From contig JAALGY010000036.1 of the NCBI GenBank assembly GCA_032358165.1, positions 620,001 through 684,000 on the forward strand: a stretch of DNA of 64,000 bases. The letters run 5' to 3'. The notes beneath the pieces are model-generated. The model saw only the letters and a list, made by a program, of their open reading frames with translations. It was not told where the DNA came from and searched no databases. The number at the start of each line of letters is the position of its first letter. The first letter of the stretch is position 1. The translations under genes and the position numbers were made by a program. This stretch comes from Diplosphaera chodatii (Eukaryota; Chlorophyta; Trebouxiophyceae; Prasiolales; Stichococcaceae). Positions 42,438 to 53,400 of this stretch are shown piece by piece.

Positions 42438-44300
42438 CTAAGAGTCAGGTGCGCCTGCCAGTTCACAGCTGACACGCCACAGCCGCTCCGCCGCCGGTGC
42501 ATCCTCCGCACGGCGGGACGCCCGCAGCACCTTCCCAGTCTTGACGAAGCGACCAGCCACCTGCAGGGCAAATCATCCCAGCATCTCACACACGGAAAAT
42601 GCGCATGCCAGGACGCAACACAAGCAAGCGATGTGGGCTCACTGTCTTATCCGTCCAACATGACATGTCAGCGCAAAGTGAGGCCGGTACACTGCCATTT
42701 CAGCAGGGGCGCGCCTGCTCTGCCGGTGCGGTCGCCGCCCAGAGCATCGTGTCCGCGGCGGTGCGCGGCGGCAGCAGGATCCAGGGCAGCAGCGCCTCCA
42801 CGACGGGCCGCAGCAGGCGCCGCAGCGGCCGGGGCACCTGCGCCATCGCACCTTGAACATCGCACTACAGCCCAGGCCGTGCCAGACCGCGTGGCAGGGA
42901 CAATGCATCGTCTCATGTCCAGAACTGCAATGCCTCAGGGGCTGGCCCAGGACGCTGGAAGCACCTCCGAGCGGAAGTAGTCGCGGGCGAGCGCTGTGTC
43001 CAGCACGCCGGGGTCGACCGCCACCGCCGTGTGGCCGCCGCCAGCGCTGAAGCACCAGGGCGCGGTGCATGAGGAGCCCGGCACGCCTCCTCGCACACAT
43101 TGGATGTGAGCAGCCAAGAGTGCATGCTTTGTGATGGGCAGGGTCACCTGTCGAAGCGCCGCTGGAAGGAGCGCACCGCCATGACGATGGCCAGCTTGCT
43201 GTCACAGTACTGGCGGAGGGGGACGTAGTGCCGCTTGGCCTGTGGGGGGAGAAACCCCTTGTGGTGCATCCCAAGCCGGCAGGGCGCATGAGGGAAGTGC
43301 ATGCAGCAGATCATACGATGATGCAGCATGCCACCTGCAGGTCGTCGAACTTCAATTTGCCGCCTCGATGTGTCAGCGAGGTCACCATCAGCAGCCGAGT
43401 GCCGGGCTGCGACCTGCTCTGCATGAGCAGCAGAGCGTATCAGGCAGCAGTCTCATGTGGAGTAGTTGACGTCAGCGATAACAAGGTGCACAAATCAAGA
43501 GCGTTGTCTGATCCTGAGCAGTGCTGCAATCGGCTGGCACCTGCTGTTGCTTGGATGCAAGCAGCAGCTCGTGCGCAAGCAGCCAATGCGAAAGGTAGTT
43601 CACCTGCGCAGTCAACAGGTGCTCCGATGCGTTTGCCCACAACATTATCCGCTGCAGCCCTGGTGCTGCCGGGGGTAGCAGCAAACGAGCGGGTTGTGCA
43701 GGCGGCAACATGTCAGCGGAACATGACAAACCTCCCAGCACCCCGGTCAACCTGGAACTGCTGCTCCAGGCCGTCCGGCGTCTCCCCCCGCCGCTCGGGC
43801 GCCATGACCCCGGCGTTGCAGATGAGGAGGTCCGGCCGCCGCGGGCACCGCCGCACGAACTCCCGCACGCTGGACAGGCGCGCCAGGTCCAGCTGCCGGA
43901 ACTCCACGCTGCCAGGGTGACTGTGCTCGCTGTTGCGGTCGCGCCTCTCGCCGGGCTGTTTACCGCCGCTGCCGCTGTCGTCCGTATCGAGCCGCCGCAG
44001 CGACGCCCGGACGTGCCGCACTGCGGCCTCTCCCCGCTCTGGCGAGCGGCAGGCCATCAGCACGGTCGCGCCTCGGCGGGCCAGCGCAGCGGAGGTGTCC
44101 AGGCCGACGCCGGCGTTGGCGCCCGTCACGACGCACAGCTGGCCGGCCAGAGAGCCGCCCGAAGCATCGAGCTGTGCTGCAGGTGCTGCTCCCGAGCGCC
44201 TGAAGCGACTGCTGACATTGATGCGCACGTTGTCCAGCAGCTCTGGCACCGCTCCTGCTTTCAGGAGCAGCAGGTCCGCCCAATCTTGCAGGTATGACAT
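42438..44300 (-). CDS. Short-chain dehydrogenase/reductase, retinol-dehydrogenase-like
   Basis: Starts MSYLQDWADLLLLKAG at the ATG at 44300. The Rossmann fold is clear: VVTGANAGVGLDTSAALARR (TGxxxGxG cofactor site), LMACRSPERGEAA, VEFRQLDLARLSSVREFV and DLLICNAGVMAP. After introns come VNYLSHWLLAHELLL, LLMVTSLTHRGGKLKFDDL, the catalytic YCDSK (YxxxK) in YVPLRQYCDSKLAIVMAV, and AVAVDPGVLDTALARDYF. The tail is LWAATAPAEQ joined to AGRFVKTGKVLRASRRAED and AERLWRVSCELAG, ending at the stop at 42438. It reduces or oxidises a carbonyl or alcohol with NADP(H), by family. An insert of about 25 polar residues (DTDDSGSGGKQPGERRDRNS) lies between strands 3 and 4. The last intron appears to start with GC. 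Confidence 0.87.
42561..42714 (-). other. Probable GC-AG intron in the dehydrogenase gene
   Basis: The exon ends CCGGCAGAGCAG and is followed by GCGCGC. Joining to the acceptor CCCTGCAG (intron end at 42561) gives APAEQVAGRFVKTG in phase, as the family expects. No GT donor lies between the last conserved residues and an in-frame TGA at 42700. Confidence 0.55.
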
Positions 44301-44751
44301 CGATGACGTCGGTTGGTGCACGTCAGGAGGTCACATGCAAGATTATTGCATTCGGGGTGGCGCAGCGGCTGATAGCACAACGGCTGGCTGAGGGGCAACA
44401 TATAGCTGTGGGCATACTATCCGAGTTCCTCCAACCGTCCAAAGCTGCAGCAAGCAGACAGCGGACACACCGAGGTGAGGGCGCAGGGCTGCAAGCTGTG
44501 CTTGCAATGAGTAAGATCGTGGAGAACTTCGAAGTTCGTGCCCAGAGTCCGAAGTGCATCTCCAATTCTCCGGCGTCGTTTATGCCGTGATGCGCCATGC
44601 GCCTTGCCCCGCACTTGCCTGTTGCGTGTGAACTGCAAGTCCTTCGTCGTTCGCTGGGCCAAGGGCTATGCAGCCGGCACCGGGTTGATCAATGGCTGAA
44701 CCTGCAGACCTTTCTGCGGGTGACTAAAGCCGATCAGCGCCAACAGACGGC
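44301..44751. other. Divergent intergenic region
   Basis: Upstream of both the dehydrogenase (-) and the first kinase (+). Frames of about 80-98 codons are present on both strands without supporting context. Confidence 0.4.
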
Positions 44752-47700
44752 ATGGTGCACGGTGCCCTGCGCCGACTGGCCATCTTGTGTGCGTTCTGCA
44801 TAGTCCTGCACTGCCGCCCTGGCGTCCAGGCACGCACCCGCCCCGGCAGTTGGAGTGCACAGCTGCCCAGTAGCCAGAGCAGCCGTGGGCGGCGACTGGT
44901 GCAGGCAGCGGGAGTTGCAACGGTCTCCACCGGCACTGAGCTGGCTGCGGCGCTAGCGGGCAGCGTGTCCGTCATCCAGCTGAGCGGTGAGCGCCCGTCC
45001 AGGCCTTGTCACGCGGACCCCGCCGCTGGGCCAACCCCTGTGAATTTGCGGTGCACAGCGGCCCGAGGCCTGCTGTGGGCCTGCAGTTGATCTCCAGGAA
45101 TCAGGTGCAAGCGTGCGGTCGAGCGAGGCGCCTGTCGCCGATGGCCCTGAACACCGACCGCAGCAACGCGTTGTTGGGCTGTACCATACATGAGATCTGT
45201 TCGGCGACAGCTAGCGCCCCGCTCGGCCCTACCGTGCTGTTACTGGGTGCCAGGATGTCAATCATGCATGGTGAGCGATCCTGCGTGCATCGCAGTGAAC
45301 ATCGTGCGGCTTCGGCAGTCGGACCTGGCGCAGTATGGGGGCACTGTGCGCATCAACCGAGCCGTCAATGTAACATCGGGTAAGGCTGCCAGGCCGTCCT
45401 TGCAGCACAGCAAGTATGTGGATCACGGTACGAAGTGTGAGGCGTTTGTGCCCGGCAACATCCATCGTAGTGCCTCAACTTTGACAAACATGCGATCTGT
45501 TGCGCCGCAGCAATCCCCTCGCAGCCGGCAGCAGTGGACTTCTCGGCGATCGTCAACGCGATACATGTCGGTCCACAGGGGACGCTGGACTTCTTCAACT
45601 GCGGTACGTCCCACAGGGCTCTGTCACTCCCGCCTGCTTAGTCTGGCCAGCGGCATGCGCTGTGCAGGCAGCCGGCAGAGGCTTGAATCATGAAGCCCAG
45701 GTTTAGATTCCTGGCCGACAAGCCCCAGCCGCCTTTGTTGCTGCTCCCTGCAGTGGTGCAGGGCTTCGCCTCCCCCTTCCAGCCGGCGGCCGCCAAGCTG
45801 AAGGAGCGCATACAGGGCCAGGGGTCCTGGCCGACGTTCACGGGGGACTCGGGCGCCAGCTTCGGCGGGTTCAACGTCACCGTGTACAGCCTGCTGCCGG
45901 ACTGCAGGTGCTGCCGCGCTGGCTGCTGGCCGAGATGCTGCGTCCAGTATTGGACATGCTGTCGGCCGCAGTGGCCCGGCACACATGCGGCACAGTGACC
46001 TGGCACAACAGCAAAGCCTTGACCAGCTGCAGCAACTCCTGACCGACCGTTCACGCTGTCCTGCAGCACATTTGCGACAGAAACCCTCGCAAGGGCGCGA
46101 AAGGTCCTGGGCAATGACAGCGTGGCGCTGCTGGGCCCCTCCACCATCCTCCTCAAAAACAACTTCACCTTCCAGCTGCCGATCGTAGTGCGCGCCACAA
46201 ACCAGACAGGTGAGGCCGGCCAGAGCTGACAATGTTGAAGGGCATGCTTCTGCACCACACGTTCATGCCATGCCGCTGCACGCTGTGGCGCTCGTACTGA
46301 AGCCTCTGTATCCCATGCACGGTGCAGTGGGTACTGTGACCACGGGCTTCCAGAACGCTGTGAGCATCTGCCTCATTGACGGCTTCGCGCCAGGTGAGCA
46401 GGCTTTTGGTGACATGAAGGTGACTGGTACGCATGGTGGGCAGCACACCACATATATACTTATATAGCCGTCTGGCAGTCGGGAAACACACACACAGACC
46501 GGTTGTCAGCACTGGGTGCAGGAAACCAGCAGGAAGATGGTCCAGATCCAGGTCACAGCGGGAGTCACACGCCGTGGTGGGTGTGGCTGCTGGTTGCCGC
46601 AGCAGCGCTCGCCATTGCAGCGTTGATAACCCTACTGGCGCTGAGATGCATGCACAAGCGGCGGGTCGCCAGAGAGCTGGTCATGGCTCCCCCCGCCCCC
46701 AAGGCACGCACTCGCTGCCACCATTGCCTCTCGGCTTCAAGCTGGCGTTGGCATCTGCTTCTGCCCACACTTGTGCCCACAGATTGCCTACCATACAGAT
46801 TTCATTGTAGCATGCTGCGGGGTTCACGGCCGGCACCAGCGCAGTGCGAGCGCTGACAACCTTCACCTGACCAACAGGACTCGCAGGAGTCGCTGGAGAG
46901 CCCCACGAGGACAGCCACCGTCAAGTCGGCCCTGGAGCAGCGCATCCTGACGGGCGCCTTTGACGACCTGGCCGCAAATGCGGCGGCAGCAGCACCGGCG
47001 AAGGTGGCGTCGTCGGACGCGTCCGCCGCAGAGGCTGCGCTGCTTGAGGCATGGCGCAGCCGGCAGCTGTCGTGTGACCGTGCGGCGGATGAGGTTGAGC
47101 TCGGGCCCATGATCGGTCGTGGCGGCTTTGGTCAGGTAACATATAAGGCATTGATGTGCAGTCGTCATGGCAACTATCGAGAGGCTCTGCAGCTCAAGTC
47201 AACATCTCAAAGGTTGGTCTAGCTGATGACCCTCTGTACTGCCCCTCATGGAGTTCGCCAGTTGTGCAGGTGCACAAGGCCAGGTGGCGGGGTGCAATGG
47301 TGAGTTCCCAACCATCCCTCTGCAAGAGTGCTTCACCGCTTCACGTGTTGCAGCACACGGTACAGGTACAGCGAACTGCAAGTATGGCTCCAGCGCGTCT
47401 CATATGGTGTCGTCACTGTTCAGGTTGCTGTGAAGATTGTGAACCATGTCAGGGGCGATCCGGGAAAAGCAGTGCGGGACATCCGGGTGCTGCGCGAGAC
47501 GCTCTTCAGTACAGCATTGCTGCATCCAAACATCGTGGTGGTGCGTGCTGGACAATGTCATATGGGCTGCGCTTCTGCACACCTTATGCCACCACCTAAT
47601 TGACAGCACGACTGCCGGTGATAGTGCTGCTGCAGCTGGTCGCTTCATGCTGAGCCTGGCAAATGGTACCCTTGCAGACGTACAAGATCATCACCATCCC

Positions 47701-49799
47701 CAGCCCAGACCCCCTGGAGCGGCCGTCCGTATCGACAGCCGGCGGCCACGCCTCCGGGCACAGCTCAGCCATGCACAGCAACAGCACCACAGGCTCTGGG
47801 AGCCCCCTGAATCAGGTCAGGGAGGACGGTGCCGCTGGCGGCCCCTTACTCTCGGACAGGGCAGCAGACAGGGCAGCGGTGTTTGCCGCAGCGTCAGCGG
47901 CGGCGCTGCAGCAGTCAAAGGACGGCGCGCCGGCGCCAGCATCGGAACAGCAGCAGCCGGGGGACGGCCAGGACCTGCGGGCCGGGTCGGCGCCGGTGCA
48001 GTCGTTGTCAAGGGCGGAGGGGCCCGCAGCGGGACGCTTCTCAACCACATCGGACGGCTACCGGAAGCGCACAATGCATGTGCACATCGGTCCAGAGGCG
48101 GAGATCAACGAGGAGGAGTACATGGCTGGTGAGCGTGCTGCCCTTGCCTGGCTGCCGCATCGCAGCCCTGGTCAGGCTGCCTGCGGGGCAGGACAGAATG
48201 CGCGCGTGTGTATGACTGGGCTGTCACCATTGCCCATGTCGGCTTTGGGTGTTGCAGGGGAGGTGGAGACACTGGCAGAGACCTGGATGCTGATGGAGTA
48301 TTGCGACAGGTGTGTAGGCAGCACATACCCAGAACTGCATTGCAAAAGTCAAGCCGAGGCGCGGCAGACGACTAGCTACCCAGTCACAGGCGGTTTGATG
48401 ATCACCCAATCACAAGGCATGTGATGCAGTCTACCTTGCCTGTAGGGGCTCCCTGGAGAAGTGGCTGCACCGTGACATGCTGCGCAGCAAGACAGACGGC
48501 CGCGTTGACATGGTGAAGCTGTACAAGACGCTGATGGACATTGCGGCCGGCATGCAGTACCTCCACAGCGCCAACATCCTGCACGGTACGCTTGTGCGAT
48601 ACAAGTGTGCATTATTGTCATGGCATGGGATGCATCATTGGCACTTCGTTAGTGAACTGCCACCTGCAAACGTGCACCCTTTTGGCAAGTGCAGGCGACT
48701 TGAAGTTGGGCAACATCCTGCTGAAGTCAACGACAACGGATCTCCGAGGTCCTTCTTTAATGCATGCATGGTCGTATACGGATGTCGGGTTGCTTGCCCT
48801 GCTTGTCGCTGCCGGCCTCGATTCGGAATTCACATCAGCGCATGTGCTTCTTGTGCTGCAGGCTTCATTGCCAAGATCTGCGACTTCGGCATGAGCCGCC
48901 TGATGGATGCCAGCAAGACGCACGTGTCGACATCATCGATGGGCACCATCAGCTACCAGCCGCCAGAGCTGCTTCTGGGCCAAGGTGTGTGCTGCACATG
49001 TCATGCGCCTGCTGGACATGTAAACTGCATGTGACAGCAGCGCTCGAGGCGCTGCACTTCCGTGCTGACATTTTGCTTCAACGGCATCACAACTGTCGAG
49101 GCTGGCAAGGATTGGTGCCAGAGGCTCACTGCTGATTCTGTCGCCTGTGGTATGCAGGCCTGTCGAAGGCCTGTGATGTATATGCATTCGGGGTGCGTTC
49201 TCCTTGCCATGCTGGGCCATGCCAGACTTTACCGTGCAATGCCTTGCAAGGACCAAGGCAATTTTGTTTCCCAAACTGATCGCTGCCATTTTTCATATGA
49301 CCTGATGTCTCATACGGGCGTCTGCACGCAGATTATTATGTTTGAATTGTTTACGGGGGAGGCGGCGTTCCAAGGGGCCAACCTCGGCCATCTGATTTTC
49401 CAGATCGGTGGGTGCATTTGCACAGCGTTGGCTCTGACGGAATGCTTGTCATGCTTCATGTGGAAGATGAGGTGCCGCTGCCGTGCGCCGTTCTTTAGGT
49501 GCACAGTCTGAGCACGCATGTCCGCATCTGCTGCAGTGCACAAGCGGGAGCGGCCACCGGTCCCGGCAGACTGCCCAGCGGGCTACACCGACCTCATGCA
49601 GAGCTGCTGGCAGAACGATGCGCCCAAGCGGCCGACGTTCAGGCACGTGCTGACGTCGCTGCAAGCACAGTACAGTGGGCTGAGAGCGGGAAAGGCGAAA
49701 AAGGGCCCAGCCCCTCCAGCGGGACCTGCAGCAGCCCCAGTCCCCAGCCCAGCAGCAGCCGATGATGAGGCGCCGCCAGCCTACGACCGAATGGCATGA
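44752..49799 (+). CDS. Receptor-like protein kinase 1 (TKL-type) with N-lobe insertion
   Basis: Exon 1 (44752-44986) begins with a signal peptide, MVHGALRRLAILCAFCIVLH, and runs into an ectodomain (ELAAALAGSVSVIQLSG; VRLRQSDLAQYGGTVRINRA; AIHVGPQGTLDFFNC; GSWPTFTGDSGASFGGFN; GFQNAVSICLIDGFAP). The repeated short beta strands suggest a beta-helix. One transmembrane helix follows (PWWVWLLVAAAALAIAALIT, about 46570-46660), then CMHKRR. The kinase has GRGGFGQV (47115-47135), VAVKIVNH (ATP lysine, from 47424), RVLRETLFSTALLHPNIV, a spacer of about 150 residues (47680-48128), ETWMLMEYCD (hinge), YLHSANILHGDLKLGNILLK (HGD for HRD), AKICDFGMSRLMD, YQPPELLLGQ and YAFGIIMFELFTG. It ends at the TGA at 49797-49799. 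It should signal at the cell surface; the ligand is unknown. It is the tandem paralogue of the next gene. Confidence 0.85.
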
Positions 49800-50451
49800 C
49801 TGGTTCGTCAGCACAAGTGCTGGCGCTGTGGACCGCGGCTGCTGAGCAGGCTGCCCGTGAACTGCAAGTTAAGGTATTGTTTGGGTATGCATAGCTTGTG
49901 TGAGTGCGTCATCACATCTCTGGCGCTGCTGAGCGTCATGGCACTGCGTCACAGCACGCCACATGGCGCTGCAGGCAATCAGGTTCATCTGGGAATAAGC
50001 ACTGACCTAGCTGATCGAAGTGGCTACCACCTGCAGAGCTGCAGTGCACAACTATGATATCTTAGGCGACAGCTTGGCCATCAATTCCAATGCCATTATA
50101 ATATTGCAAAGCTGCCAAATCAGTGTTGCACTCGTAGCAGCATAGGAATTCAGGAATTCATCACTCTGCAACATGCAGGTGCCAACGGCCCAACGCCCCC
50201 TCTCCCTTTTTGCAGCACGCTAGCTGGCGCCTAGTGATCGACTGATCATGCCTTTGCGTGTACCGCACCCCGAGGCCAATCAAAGTACACGACACGCCTT
50301 TCGGCGTTCCCAAAGTCATAACATTGCGCCTGACAAACCAGGCAGCCCAGCGCGCAGCGCTGCAGCAGCAGGGTGGCGGCATGGTGTGCCTGGTGCAGTC
50401 AACCGCCATGAGCTCCGGCGTCGGGTGTCGCAGCTGAGTCCGCCGCGAAGG
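49800..50451. other. Gap between the two tandem kinase genes
   Basis: Holds the 3' region of kinase 1 and the promoter of kinase 2. Two adjacent GGAATTC-type strings near 50145-50160 are short and probably chance. An in-frame upstream ATG at 50248 could extend kinase 2, but it would place the signal peptide internally. Confidence 0.4.
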
Positions 50452-53400
50452 ATGCCAGCACGTCTGGCCGCGCCCCTGCGGGCGCTGCTGCTGCTGCTGG
50501 GCCTGTTTGTCTGCCAAGGACGGCCCGGACCGCTGGCGCCGGGCGGCAGGCGGCTGCCGCTGCAGGCCGTGCGGCTGTTCGCCGGGTCCACGGCGTCGGG
50601 CGTGCTGGTCAACAGTGGCCCGGAGTTCCTGGCAGCGCTGCGCAGCCCAGACACCAGCCTGGTGCTTCTCCAAGGTCAGCTGCTGCACTGCGCCGATCTG
50701 CCGTCCCTGGGGCTGCCGGCACCACCGGTGCCTGACCCTCTTAACCCTGCGGGACCTGGCGCTTGGGTGCCCTGCCTGGACACCCGCGCCCATGCGACGT
50801 GCAGCAGCATGATCCTGCATGTTAGCTGCTGGAATGCATCGCGAGGTCAGGAAGCACTGCTGCTGCCTTGGCACGGCCGCAAGTTGCAGGCTCGATGCGA
50901 GGACGACGGGCACCTGTTTGCACGCCAGCGCGTGTTCCCATGCTGCGGCTGCTGCTTTTGTGCAGTACAAACTGTGTCTGAACTCTTCAGACAGCCGGCG
51001 AACTTGCCATCATGCCCTGCCTGCAGGCCTCATCAGGCTCCAGCAAAGTGACCTGGACGAGGCGGGTGGTACAGTCGTCCTGGACCGGGGCACGTCGCCC
51101 CGCACCATCAACGTGACCTCAGGTACACATTCGTCCATGATGAGCCTTGTGCATCGGTCGGCCACGCTGCCCGCGCCGGCAGTGAGCGGTGCTGTCTTGT
51201 GCAGCCATCCAGACCTGTCTGACATTGACATGCCGTGTGAGCACCGGGTCGCCGGCAATGTTCAGGACTTGCTGCACAGCAGTATATCAAAGAGGGGCCT
51301 GAAACGTGTCACCGCTTGGCTGCTGACGATACGGCTTCCCTTCACTGTCCACTGCAGCCGACGCCAACACGCCAGCAACGCTGGACTGGGGCGGCCTGGT
51401 GAATGTTTTGCATGTGAATTCGGGCGTGAACATGAGCTTCGACTCCCTCACGACCCGCGGCTTCGCCTCGCCATACGACCCGGCCGCGCAGCAGCTCGCG
51501 CAGGCGGTGGTCGGGCAGGCCAGTTGGCCGACCTTCACATCGGACTCTGGCGCAAGTGCGTGCACGGCGCCATGCCATCGTGCAAGCCTGTGCTTGCTGT
51601 TGCAACCTTTCAGTGTTGCAGTGGCGATGAGGTGGTCCCTGATGCGCGCTCCTGCAACGTTGTGCAGGATATGGCGCGTTTGACATCACCATCTACACGC
51701 TGCAGGTGTGTATTGCCACTGTGCTCCCCTCCAAGCCTGGTGCTGATATGCTGCTCATGCAGCCCTGGTGGCTGCTGACATTGTCGTGAATCAGTACACA
51801 TGGTTTCCTGGATCTGCAGCCGGACTGCAGCGTGTTTTCGACGTCGACATACGCCCGCGCACGAACCGCGCTTGGCCCCGAGAATGTGCAGCTCCTGTCG
51901 CCCGGCAGCCTCTTCCTGAAGGCAAGCAAGCACGGCCTGCACTAGCATCTTGAAACTGGAAGGGGCACATTCGTCGCTCAATAGCTTTGTATGACTGGCC
52001 CTTGTTACAGTGTCTTGCTTCGGACGGCACACGTGAAGATGAGGGCTCGCTCGTCATGCAGGGGCCGTCCACTGTCAAGCTGCCCATCACCGAGCTGGCC
52101 ACCAACCAGACGGTCGGATCCGTCACCACCGTGTTCCGCAACGCCCTGTCGATCTGCGTGACTGATCTGCAAGCGCCAGGTGCGTCCTCAATGGCGTTTG
52201 CATACCGCACAAGGATATTTGAGTAGAGTGTGGCAGGACCCCATCGGCCGATTGCTCAGGCGGTGCTTCACCGCGTGTCTGCAGGCAACTCGGGCCTGCG
52301 CAGGAACACAGGCGGCGATGAGCCGGCAGTGAGGTGGTGGGGCTGGCTGCTCATCGCGCTGGCCGCTTTCTTGTTGGTGGTGGTTGCCCTGGCGGCGCTG
52401 TGCATCTGCCTCCGCCGGCGGCGGCGCAGACTGCAGCAGGGGACGCCAGCTGCGGCGTCAACTCTGACAAAGAAGGTGTGGTAGTCGCGGCAGCCTTGCT
52501 GCCGAGTTTGCCTGTTGCACGGTCCAACATCAAAGTAGGTACCGGAGCGCTTCTGTTGCTGATGTGCATCTGGGCTTCTGCAGTCTTGTTCATGCATGAC
52601 CTCCGTCTCTGCAGGTGTCCAGTGAGTCTGAGGAGACAACAGGGACCTCCGACGTTGTCAAGCCGACGCTGCAGCCGCCAGCAGGCAGCTCGTTCCAGGA
52701 ACGGTCGTCATCAGACTTCGTGATGGCGAAGCAGAACAGCTCGCTGCGGAGGACGGTGTCGACGCCGTCTTCGAACGCGTCGTCAGCGGGCGCTGAAGCC
52801 GCTCTGCTGGACGCCTGGCGCACCCGGCAGCTGTCAGACACCACGGCGGCCGACGAGGTCGAGCTGGGGCCGATGATCGGCAGGGGCGGGTGAGTCGTGG
52901 CTTGCGAAGACGGGAAGATGAAGGGCTGCGCTCCTAAAGCGTGCCCGCTTTGGGTATCGTGTGACATTGTGCCCAATCTCAAGCCAGTCTGCCCACCTGT
53001 AGCCAATTCAGTCGCATAGCATCTGTCAGTGACAACACCCTCCTGACATTCTGACTTAGGCTGCTGCACCCATCGTGCTGCAGGTTCGGCCGTGTCCATA
53101 AAGCGAGGTGGCGAGGAGCACTGGTGCGCTGCTTTCAGGAGTGCATCCCCTGTTCACGGGGCGTCTGCATTGCCATGACACAAATGTACCAATGCCAGCT
53201 GCCTTGAACTTAGGCAAAGTCGAGAGCTATTTCCCTCCAGGTGGCGGTCAAGATCATCAACCACAGCAAGGACTGCAGCCAGATACAGGACATCCGGGTC
53301 CTGCGCGAGACGCTGTTCAGCACCTCGCTGCTGCACCCCAACATCGTGGTATGCAGATGGCTTGACCAGCACAAGCACCTTCATGTCGCCCGCGTCTTAT

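Noticed and set aside
42333..42980. 215-codon plus frame
   Set aside because: It covers two exons and a GC-AG intron of the minus-strand dehydrogenase and has no domain of its own.
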